The position numbers and the translations under genes are program-made. From NCBI GenBank assembly GCA_021464245.1, contig JADCRB010000114.1:2666001-2730000 (forward strand): a stretch of 64,000 bases of DNA, read 5' to 3'. The notes under the pieces were generated by a model, which made no database searches, was not told the origin of the DNA, and was given only the letters and a program-made list of their open reading frames with translations. This DNA comes from Carallia brachiata. Its lineage: Eukaryota > Streptophyta > Magnoliopsida > Malpighiales > Rhizophoraceae. Shown here in pieces: positions 37,442-47,893 of this stretch. How positions within the stretch are numbered: the first letter of the stretch is position 1; each line of letters begins with the position of its first letter.

Positions 37442-40381
37442 GCCTTAGTTTGACGAGAGGTGGCTAAGCCTAGGAGGCAATCTGTTATCAAATGTAAAAG
37501 TAATTCATTTCCTCATCCTCCCACCCCTTTCTTTTTCCTCTCTATGAAGCTAGTTATTAGCTAAAGTCAAGCTATCTGTCGCATGCAGTTTTATGGTGCA
37601 TTTGATGTATGGAACACGATAGGTTGTTATAAGATAAGTTAGTCCGATTTTCTACTATATAAACAATCAAATAATCCTGTGCTGTCTTATACTATCTTAT
37701 CGTGTCTCATATCGAACGCTGCAGCTTTTTTTACACGTGTTGATGAGATTGCCTCCTACGGAGTGCCTGATCTTCCATGTTCAAAAAAGACAGTAATTTC
37801 AAATGGATTAGAATCCAAGTAAGTCATTGATGCAGAGTGAAACTTATTAAATGTATCAGATTTTGTCTCTTTAAATGTATTTCTAATTTGCTTGTTACTT
37901 GAAACTAACTTTTCCCAGCCAGCCCTAACCAGCAACTGTCTTTTGTGTTTCTGATGAACAAAAGTAAGCTCCAAGTAACTTAAAGCTGAGGAATTTAGTG
38001 GCCTGGTAGCCTAAATTGTGATCAGGTTTTTTTGAGCACTCTATGGGACTTTCAAGGCATGGCAGCTGTGGCATTAAATACTATGAAAGTGACTTGCAAG
38101 ATTAATAGCTTTGTGGGCTGTACTTGGTAGCATGGAGAAACCACTGGCCTATGTGCATTGTGCTGTGTTTAAAGCTGATATAATGAGGCCATATGGTCCA
38201 ATAAAGTCAGGAAAAATGTTAAAAAGGCTCCGATAGCTGATCTGGGTTTGTTTTAGTCTAGTTTGGTTTTTCTCCATTTTTCTTGTGGCAGTAATAAACT
38301 CTGGCCACTGCAGAAGAAAGTAAATATCATTATTCTGCAGAGTTCTTTGTGGTTCTGTCCTTATCATTGGGGGGTTTTCCTACCGTGAACACATTTAAGG
38401 GATCTTCTATCTGCTTCCTTTAGAGTAAACACTCCAACACATACTATTTTCTCTTTCTTTCGTGCCAACTTGCCTAGTGAAACAACAAATCTTGGGTAAT
38501 GACATTGAAGATTGGCTGAACATACGCAATTATGACAATTTTGGCATACACAAAAGTAATTCAATATGAAACAGTGGCGTGGAAGCTGTTAGACCCTAGT
38601 AGTCACTTTTTTTTTTAACATAAAAAAGAGATGTATAGGAGATATAATTATGTTTTCTCAACTTGAAACAGGTTCACCGATTGACATTTTAATCAACTCT
38701 TATAAAGATAATCTACCACTCAAGTTTCAGTGGTTTTACGTAGTCTCATATGATTTTCGTATAATTTAGAAGGGGTTGACATGCATTTGGAGATTTTAAT
38801 CGTGGTTAGTTATATAATGCAGTTGCAAAATCAAACATACAAAACAGCATTAAAACTGCTTTATGAATCTGTCTATGCAGTGCATTCCAATTCCAAAACG
38901 TGACAAGCTTCACATCATATAACATCAAATTTCTTGCAATGACATTATTTGTAACAGCTGGAGAAGGAAATGGCAGATTAATACATACTACACATCATGG
39001 TAAAAATGTATGGGGGATTTAGATCCTTGAATCTATAATTGTACTCTGCCCCCAATCCCTGGTGGATATGTTTTATTCATGCTTCTAAGGCATGAAGCTG
39101 TGCAATCTCATTGATCCTGCTTATTCCACTCCTGGAGAAATGGACAAAGATTTGCTAACAATGTATGATCCACCACTCTTACATTTGGTTGCTCGACAGT
39201 CCAGGTCAAAATTGTCAAGAAGTTATTCAACTCAAAAATTTAAGTTCTCAAGCAAGATTTAAGAACATATCACATATTAAATTTTATGGTGCTTGCTCAA
39301 ATTGAGGGTGACTTTGTACAGAATTTCCCAATTAATTAGAAGAATGAAGACAATTTGATTTCAATTTATGACCTCTTGTCATAAATTATCGAGAAAGTAT
39401 TTAACTTTAAATCTTAAATTATTAAGTAAGATATAAAAATGTTGGATGCACATTTACAATGAATGTTGGATGCACATTCATAATTGTCATTATTAACTGT
39501 AAGACTAAAAATTTACAATTAATAGTGATAATAATACAATTTATTAGTTGGCATCTGAACGTGTTCAAATCATATGGTTCATGTAACTCTTCAGTAGAAT
39601 AAAATAAATTGACCCAAATTTGCTATCCAGTCCCTGGATGAGTTGCCAAAAAGAAGACATTAAGTCTCATCGTGGATGGCTTGACTGTGATCTCATCAAT
39701 AATATGAACTTCGTACGTGTAATATTAAAGAGCTTGGTTACCTGTCCATACTGTACATCCGCACATTTAGATCTTACGTCACTGAGCAAGCACAACACTT
39801 TTAATTTAATATAATTACATTCATAAATATAAAAAATTAAAATTAAAATTTAAAATTAAATGAGTCTTATTATAAAATTTAAGAGTGTAGATTACAAATG
39901 ATATGCACTAAAAAAAATAAAATTTTTTAACTTCAACAAAAAATTTTTTAAAAAAAATATTATTACACAAATTATCAATATAATTATATTTTATTAGTAA
40001 TAATTTGTACTTCCTCCGCGTGTATGGCCGCACTGTACGACTGAGAATGCGGGCTAGAACTTTTTCGCAATATTAAATTGGTTTCTGAAGTAGCAAATGT
40101 TGGACAACATGATCTTTCTTTTTGGCCAACGTTAACGTTTACCTGCTTTAATTGTCGGTCTCAATTGGTCAATATAATGCCCTAATTCTGCCTAATTGTT
40201 TGTTATGCTGGGATTAAGCACCATCGGACGGTCGAGATCACGCAAATCACGTTGACAGTGCCCAATAGCTACAAAAATCTGCCACTTCTGCCAACACGTA
40301 ATGCTTGTCCAAGTATGTGAAAAATTGACAAATGGGGTTGTTAAATTTTTGCTTCTCTTCTTATAGTTTTGTTCCCCCAAG
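37442..40381. other. Intergenic, no gene recognised
   Basis: The 3' flank of the LRR gene followed by AT-rich sequence. Short open frames on both strands lack motifs. Confidence 0.45.
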
Positions 40382-40444
40382 GATTTAAAAACTAGTTGTT
40401 CAAAAAAAAAAAAACAAAGAGAAAAAAGATTTAAAAACTAGTTG
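40382..40444 (+). mobile_element. Poly(A)-tail-like mini-insertion with 17-bp target duplication
   Basis: GATTTAAAAACTAGTTG occurs at 40382-40398 and 40428-40444. The 29 bp between them are TTC, A13, then CAAAGAGAAAAAA. The long perfect duplication next to an A-rich tail fits a nearly completely 5'-truncated retroposon. Confidence 0.6.
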
Positions 40445-40793
40445 GGGTTTACGTTCCTAGTCATAAGTCTCAATTAATTTACTTAAGTGTCTTGATTGGA
40501 GAACACTTAAGTCGTTGTTAATCGCATAATTGGATAAATAATTTAATTGGACGGCCACTGAGATTGTATACTTACTTAACTACATGCGTCCCTCAATGCC
40601 AAATTGAATGCTGTACAAGGATAAATGGACCCCATTAAAACTCGTTTCTTGCCGTATGTTCGCACGCAAAAGGATCCTCCCAGAAGAAGAAATGTTACCG
40701 CTTGAGAGATTAGATTAGCAAAGCCAGTAAATAAAACTGTCATAAACCTATTTTCAGTTCCATAAAAATTTTAATGCTTCGATTTATTTTTTA
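40445..40793. other. Intergenic, no gene recognised
   Basis: AT-rich sequence between the mini-insertion and the MITE. I see nothing supportable in it. Confidence 0.4.
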
Positions 40794-41153
40794 GGATTAA
40801 TATACAAAAATATCACTAATTTTATTTAAAATAATAAATTTAGTACTAATTTTAAAAAGTAACAAATCTAATATCAATTTTACCTAAAATAACAAATTTA
40901 ACACGCAATAATTTTATATCAATAGAATTTTTCAGTTTTAATAACAGATTTATAACAATATGTCTGTTTCGATAATATGATAATTATATAAATTACTATC
41001 ATATTATCGAAACAGATAAATTCTGTTCAAAAAATTTCACAGTGTGCTAGATTTGTTACTTTACTCAAAATTGATACTAGATTTGTTATTTTTTAAAATT
41101 AGTACTAGATTTAGTGTTTTAAACAAAATTGGTGATATTTTTGTAGATTAGCC
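40794..41153. mobile_element. Long-palindrome MITE, Mutator-like
   Basis: An almost complete palindrome of 360 bp. The left arm begins GGATTAATATACAAAAATAT and the reverse complement of the right arm begins GGCTAATCTACAAAAATATC. Pairing runs to a small AT-rich loop near 40985. Both arms contain the word TCGATAATATGATA or its complement near the loop. The flanks TTATTTTTTA and TTATTTTCTA form a 10-bp target duplication with one mismatch. No coding capacity. Confidence 0.78.
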
Positions 41154-42369
41154 TTATTTTCTAGGTTTTCTTTTTTTTTTTTACATATTTTCACAATTTT
41201 GGTTTATACTATAATGAAATGACGAAACAAAGATAGATAGAATGATCTCAATTAAATTTAGAATTAGAGGTTTATTGAAAATGACATGCATCTGGTTGAA
41301 GCATACGACTATTGAGTTGCACTTTAATTTACATGGTAAGTCGGTCACTAGTATAATAACAACATTTGCTTGCCGATGGATTCCAAAATGGCTAGTAGGG
41401 CTTCCACATGGCATTTTGTACTCTGAGATGAGAATTCGTCAAAGGGGGACTGTAATATATTGGGGACATCCGTATGTAAGCAAAGCAAGACATGGCCAGT
41501 AAATTAAACATGAATAGATTTGAACTGTGGTTGGAAAGTCTGTGAATTGTGATCGATTCACAGTTAATCAATAGAAAAATGCAATATTTTATTCTGTAAT
41601 TGGAAGCTTAATTAAAAGGTGCAAAAGAAGCAATGAAATATATGTCTCACATTTTCCACATATCTGGAAAAGGCCTCTATCAGGTAGTCGTCAGCTGGAG
41701 TTGGCTGCAATAGGAATTTAGGGAAATCTCTTCATTTCATTGTGTCTCTATCCCATCAAATTCCTGCCTAGCTACATATGTATCATTTTTAGCAATACAT
41801 TGCGTGTAAGCCTAGATAAGCATCACCATAACTTAATAATTAGAAAAAGATTTGTGTGCCCAAGTTGGTTTAAGATCTAAAAGGAAAATTTGTTACATGT
41901 GCACCATAAGGCTAGTTTATATCATTTTCTGCCTTACCAAACATAGTACTTTGCTGCAGTGGTCATCAAAGCTTAGGCCCCCAGTGGTAATTTCCATTTC
42001 CACTTCCCCGTAGAGGTGGCAAATAGGTGAATTGGATGGAATTTGGACCAATTTATTTGAAGTTTCAGGTCATTTGAATTTAAAATTCTTCAATATTTTC
42101 AAATTTTTGTGCCTATCTATGCCGTTTTTCTTAGTAAAAAGAAATAAAAAAAAAGTCTATGCCGACTGCAAAGGCAGTTTATGAATACTCAAACCGTTGA
42201 CATTCAAAGACAATTGGGAATATTCCTCAGAATGGCCTTAACGTGTTTTCACTTCTGTCCAATATTACTCAAGGGTTTCATACCCACTTTTCTTTGCCGC
42301 TTAACCGTTTCTGTTTGTTTCTCCACATATGCACACATCCCCCAAATGGCTGCGCCCACTTGGCTACCA
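41154..42369. other. Intergenic; upstream region of the IDA-like peptide gene
   Basis: No gene recognised. Confidence 0.4.
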
Positions 42370-42377
42370 TATAAAAA
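42370..42377 (+). promoter_or_regulatory. Probable TATA box of the IDA-like gene
   Basis: TATAAAAA lies 184 bp upstream of the chosen ATG. It would place transcription start near 42400, with an A-run in the leader at about 42403-42418. Confidence 0.5.
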
Positions 42378-42553
42378 CCCATCAAACTCATTTTCCTCTG
42401 CAAAAAAAAAAAAAAAAAGAGAACATATGATGGGTTTTTAATTCCCCCATATGAAAAACATCACATAATTAATCCCCCCATATGATACATATCTCTAAAA
42501 CCCTATTACCTTCCCTTTCAAAACAACATCAACATTCTTCTTTTGAATCCCCA

Positions 42554-42892
42554 ATGGCTTCCCTTTCTTCTCCTTCTTCTCAATACAAACACCACCCTCT
42601 CCCATCATTCAACATCACTTCCCTTCTTATGATCATTCTTCTTTTCCTTCTTGTTGCTTCTTCCTGTCCTGTCGCTGCTGCTAGACCTGGTGGGGTGGTG
42701 ACACTAATGGTGGAGGATCACAATAACAAGGCATCAATGGAGCCGGAGACAACGACGACGATCTTAAATCCTCACCGGAGATTGCACAAGACGGGTTTTC
42801 CATATCAAGGCCAAACGTTCAGCTACTTCCCAAAAGGGGTTCCAATGCCTCCTTCTGGCCCATCCAAGAGGCACAATTCAGTGCAGAATTAG
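42554..42892 (+). CDS. IDL: IDA / IDA-like (IDL) signalling peptide precursor
   Basis: An intronless frame of 112 aa. After a short polar start there is a signal peptide core (SLLMIILLFLLVASSCPVAA). A variable linker follows, then a C-terminal EPIP region with the PKGVPMPPSGPSKRHN core and four residues after it. IDA-type peptides are secreted, processed to hydroxyproline-bearing peptides of about 14 residues, and bind HAESA/HSL receptor kinases to trigger cell separation in floral abscission and lateral-root emergence. The core differs from the canonical PIPPSAPSKRHN at two positions (Met for Ile, Gly for Ala). The ATG at 42554 has a good context and puts the signal peptide near the N terminus. 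An in-frame ATG at 42482 would add 24 polar residues and is less likely. The neighbourhood matches that recalled for Arabidopsis IDA. Confidence 0.87.
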   Translation: MASLSSPSSQYKHHPLPSFNITSLLMIILLFLLVASSCPVAAARPGGVVTLMVEDHNNKASMEPETTTTILNPHRRLHKTGFPYQGQTFSYFPKGVPMPPSGPSKRHNSVQN

Positions 42893-43529
42893 CGAACTTT
42901 ATTAATTACATCTTTCATCTTGTATACCATTCTTCTGTTTCTATGCCCTTTTGTCCACCCTCAATTGTTGAGTTTTCTTGATTTGAATTCTCTTGATTAG
43001 AGGGTTACAAAATATTTTTGGATCGGATAGCTGAAGATGATGAGATTGAGAAGATGATTCTTTTTGGATTCTTTTTTTTTTTTTTTGTTTTTCTGTGTGC
43101 GCTCTTAATTATACTGTATAGTCTTCATTAGATTGAATATAGCAGAACATTCCATCTGTTGACCTTATAGTATACACAGTGATTCCTATATAGTTCAAAT
43201 TGAGTTCCTATTCCAAGAATATCATTTTTTTACCGATCAAAATTTGTTGATTCTATCAGTTTAAATATCGTTTGCTTTTGTTATTAGATTCTTCTGGTTA
43301 CCATTCAGCATTGCTTTTGGCACATGCATAAAAGTTCTCGTACGGTAATTTTGGGTCAAGTTGATGAGTGAATCTTTCTTCTCTACATCTAATTAAAGTT
43401 TTTGAGTTTGGTTGATTCAATAAAAGCCCGCATTTTCAACGAGCTATAGCTGCATTGGTGCTAAAATTGTATCAGAATTGGAAATCTCGAATTATAGTTT
43501 TAGTTGGAGCCAATTAATCTAAAAAAATA
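42893..43529. other. 3' flank of the IDA-like gene
   Basis: Non-coding. It runs to the left edge of the duplicated block. Confidence 0.4.
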
Positions 43530-44250
43530 AAAAATAATAAAATAACAAAAGCCAGCATTTAGATCTATATTTTGATTGATTATACCACGGGGATGAAAAA
43601 GCTCACAATCGGAGGTTGTCCTCCCTAGTCATTCAACGTGGCTCTGTTTTTAGACTTGCTTGCTGCTGGCACAGTCCACATTTTCTCCACAAGCAAGCAT
43701 GTCCTAGAAATTCGTCAAGCGTTTTCATTTATTAAATAAATTTTGTGACCCACAAGAGAGTTTAATTGATAAAGCGATAATTTTTCTTTTATTTTATTAA
43801 TGGTCATATTGAAAAAGGTCACAAACAAACGTTTCCTACAAGTCATTCAACGTGGCTCTGTTTTAATGTTAGACTATATACTTGGAGGGAGCTGGCATAG
43901 TCCACACTCTACATTTTCTTCACCAGCTAGCTTCTCCTTCCAATTACTCAATTTTCTCTTACTTATTTTCAAAGAAATTTGGTTATAATCTCAAACTGAG
44001 TGATTAAGGCAAGAGAAATAATTAATCATCTTGTGCTTATACTAATTTTTGGCTGCATATTGATCCATTATTGATTGTTTGGTGCTTGAATTTGCTTCAT
44101 CCAGATGCCCATGGAATAAATTATTAATTGAGCATCTCAAACTATGCAAAACAATTAATCCGCAAAATTTATTCAAAAATATGTTAAAGGGTGGTTTTCT
44201 AATCCTGCAACAAAATTATTCTTGCTTGTATACTTAAGAGATTAACTACT

Positions 44251-44253
<3 letters not shown>

Positions 44254-44288
<35 letters not shown>
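44254..44288. repeat. TA microsatellite
   Basis: About 17 TA units found only in copy 1 of the duplicated block. Copy 2 has an A-run instead (about 59943). Confidence 0.9.
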
Positions 44289-44293
<5 letters not shown>

Positions 44294-44297
44294 TATA

Positions 44298-44757
44298 AGT
44301 CTTAAACTTTTATAATTTTTTACATACAAGTACTAAATTTTTTTGAAATTTCATTTGAATTCTAAAACTTTTGATTTCATACCAAATTAGTCCATCTGTT
44401 AACGAAAAGTGATCAATCTATTAAAAAAATAATTTTGGGAGTACAAAAATTATTTAAAAAAAGGTTAAATACACTAATTAAAATTTTTTTTCATCAAAAA
44501 ATATGCATTTTACATATTTAATTCCTATATTTATTGATTGAAAAAATATTTTATGTGCATATTTATTGATAAAAAATTATTTAATTCATTTATTTGACTT
44601 TTTTTTAATAATTTTCATTAATTTAAACTCATTTATTAATGAATTGATCACTTTTCGTAAATGAAATGACTGATTTAGTAAAAAATTTAAAAATTTAGAA
44701 TTTAAATGAAATGTCAAAAATATTTAAAACTTATATGAAAAAAATACAGTGGTTTAA
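44298..44757. mobile_element. Foldback element specific to copy 1 of the duplication
   Basis: The left arm, containing TGAAATTTCATTTGAATTCT and ACGAAAAGTGATCAAT, pairs with the right arm containing the same words reversed (GATCACTTTTCGT near 44647, GAATTTAAATGAAATG near 44699). It lies between TA repeats and is absent from copy 2, so it entered copy 1 after duplication or was lost from copy 2. Confidence 0.65.
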
Positions 44758-45616
44758 AACAAAAAAATTATATATCCCTAATAGATATATATATATATAT
44801 GCATGAAATTCTTGCGTCTTGAAGTCTCCATATAAATGTCTCGTGCAAGGCATGCATGTCGCATAATTCAAAATTATGCAAATCCAAATCCTATTTAAAA
44901 GTATTTCACCTACCGAAGGCATATTTGTCACCTTGACCAGATGTGTAGGCTGATGTCATTAATTCAATTCCTAATCACTAATTCTGATCTAAGAAAAAAA
45001 TGCACGAAATTCCACCCATGCAAATTTTCATGTCCTACAAAGGAATGCCAACTCACAAAGGTTGCTGTAACAGGGACTTATATTTAATGCACCACGTTGA
45101 CATTCATTAATTAGACCATTTTCCATGTGATTTCATCGCAGCCATTATTTATCCAAAGTTGAACATCTATTAAATTTTTAAATTTTTTGACCTTAATTTT
45201 GCGCTGCCCCACAATTAACTAAGGTAAGAGATGGGACGGGGGATCTAAAAGTAACTAGCATAATTAAAAGAATGAAAAAAATAGATTTGAATTTTATTTT
45301 AGTAGAAAAAAATATATGTTAGGAGAAAAATTATTAAATAAGTTTTTATAATGAAATAAGTTTGAAACTTTTTATAATAAGAATAATAAAATATGAAAAA
45401 ATAATATTTTTTTATTATATTTTTTATTAATATAGTTGTAAGAAATTTTAAAATTATTACAGTATGATCACTTCTTGTGTCAAATTTTCCTGCGGCCGTA
45501 CCCATCCTCTATTTTGGCTGACTTCTGGTGCGGAGCTGTAAAGGGTCAAAATTCAAGTATGTGGTAACCAATTTGCCGAAGCCTTCGTGGACCCTTTGAA
45601 ATTTCAAGTCGTCTGT

Positions 45617-45636
45617 GGGGGGGGGGGGGGGGGGGG
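45617..45636 (+). repeat. G20 homopolymer
   Basis: Twenty consecutive G followed by CGGCGGTG. It corresponds to the G48 tract at 60817-60864 in the other copy. Confidence 0.9.
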
Positions 45637-47443
45637 CGGCGGTGTGGTTGGATTTCTTTTGGATTATGAAAGAAGTTAACAAATTGCAGAAATAGGTACT
45701 TATCCCCAATTGTCCAACACCCACCGATGCCATCCTACAACTGGCCGGGAAAGTCAGACAAGCAATATTTTAGGGTTACAATTTTTGTTCCAAATATACT
45801 TGTCTATACATAAATGTACAGTTGTGTGCGTATATGTATTTTTATTTTTATTTTTTTGGGCGCAGTTGCCTACCACTATCGAGTTGAGTTTTATGGGGGT
45901 CCATGAATATTAATGCATTGTTGTCGCTAAATTTTAAAGAAATTACCACCTACTGTAGTAGCCGAATGGTGATCCGTCTTGCATTTCATGCAATTGACTC
46001 TGATTTAAATCCTTGTGTTGCGCAATCCCTCCTGGCCAATGTGCTGGGTGTTCTCGCCCGAAAATTAGGTTTGAAGAATCTAATTACGATCGACGTGGGA
46101 GCCCGATTCGATACATTGTGGTGGGTTGTGGGGGAACCACGCTTGGGTCTATTGGTACTCGGGTGGTAGGTTCTCTCTATGAGAGAGATTAAATAAAGAT
46201 GCCAACAGGTCATTCCCGGTCTTGACCTAAGAATCTGATGACCACATACCGACGATGTGATTTTTTTTGTTAAAAAAACAAAAAAAAGAAATTAAAAAAG
46301 TTTAGTCACATAAAAATTTAGGTGATCTTAGATTAAACATATATGTTATAAGTCTCTTGTCACTTCAAATTTAAGACATGGGCATCAATAACACTGAATG
46401 AGGGATTCAAGTTCTCACGTTCGCGCTTTTTTTTTACTGATCTATATTGGAGATCGTTTCATGTGTAAGTAGTAATGTGCGGCGTTGGAAGCAGACTCAC
46501 TTATCTGAACTCCAATAGCAGAGTCACACTCATCTCTGTTAGTGTTCGGAAAGAGAGTTGACCCCTTAAGAGCTATTGAATGAGGTTTTAATAGGATATT
46601 TATTTAATAAAAAAAAAAAAATAGAGGGACTTCATGGGTATGACTTTATGCAAACGCCTTACACAACATTGAATTAGATAACTTATAGTACAATTTTTTT
46701 TATCAGAAGATGTATTTATTCTTTAAAATCTTTTGAGTAAAGAGTTGATTTCGGTTTATGCCTAACTTAGACGTAAAATACATGAGAAAAAATGCATTTG
46801 CACCATCAGATATTTCATCAATAGGAAGCCGTTATCAAGATTAATATTCGTAGTGCAATCATTTCAGAATGTGGGGACGAGCTGCCTCAGGCCAATCACA
46901 ACGATTTTTCAAGAATTGATTTTGTGATTATTGACTTTTATTTAATTATTCCTCACGTGGGGTGCTCACTTATGTAAATTTGAATTGTAAGAGATTAGGG
47001 CTGACTTTTAACTTACAAAGTTAGTAATTATGACATAGAGAAACCAAAATCCAATGGATTTGCCAAGCTTTTATTAGAAGGTTATTCATGAAATCTGGAC
47101 AATTTTGTGAGATGTTGAGACTTAATTGCATCACACAAATATACGAACGTTTGGTTTGTCAAAGGTGCGTACTTGAACATCCGTTATCACTAATTAGTGA
47201 ACCTAAAAAAATTATTTGCATTCTTGCTGACTTTGTTGTTGGTATGAAACTTCTAACTCCGATCAGTACATTATTTTGAAAATGTCTTAGCAAGACATAA
47301 GAGATTTTTTATTCTAAAACATGATTGGTATCGCTATTCTAAGGGGTGGCTAGTTCATTTTTCTCTTATTTAAGTTTGTAATTTATAGTATTATTTATTT
47401 TCTGGCTTTATTTTTTTTTTATCCAATTTCTGGCTTTATTTAC

Positions 47444-47460
47444 CACACACACACACACAC

Positions 47461-47491
<31 letters not shown>
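47444..47491. repeat. (CA)10(TG)14 palindromic microsatellite
   Basis: CA repeats run directly into TG repeats at 47463/47464, so 20 bp on each side can form a perfect hairpin. Copy 2 of the duplication has only a short A-run with TGTGCATGGG here. Confidence 0.95.
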
Positions 47492-47893
47492 GGAGAAAAT
47501 GAATCTCAATTGAATGAGTAAAAATACAAAGCAATATTGTTAACAAATTCATTCTATTAAGAAAGGATTGATTTACATTTAGAGTAAATATTCAAGATGA
47601 GTCATGTCGTGTTAAGTACGGTCTTTTTTTGAAACCCAATTATTTCATAGCATGCTAAACTACAACTTATTTACCTTCTACGTCGTGCCCTGTTTTGCTT
47701 AAGAATTTAGACAATAAGTCCAGTATGGCCCGAAAGTCTAAACACTATGAGCTCATATCATATTATGCCTAGGTCTGCACCGTGTTTGGAAATCATGTTG
47801 TACCCAAAGGTTTTTAAAATAGAGATCCTACCTACGATTGATTTGGGATGTTATTAATTAGATCATAAAATTGGACCATATAATTGTAAGATT

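Larger units (their letters stand above)
43530..47893 (+). repeat. Segmental duplication, copy 1
   Basis: This block aligns in direct orientation, with high identity by eye, to about 59208-63612. Shared landmarks include AGCCAGCATTTAGATCTATA (43550/59230), GCATGAAATTCTTGCGTCTT (44801/59956), GCGGCCGTACCCAT (45492/60650), ATGCAAACGCCTTACACAAC (46648/62433) and the final TTTTAAAAT (about 47813/63533). Edges are approximate. No gene is recognised inside. The block contains its own internal repeat: TCATTCAACGTGGCTCTGTT occurs at about 43629 and about 43842. Confidence 0.85.

Noticed and set aside
42482..42553. Upstream in-frame ATG for the IDA-like gene
   Set aside because: It would place 24 polar residues before the N-terminal segment; the ATG at 42554 gives a normal signal-peptide layout and better start context.
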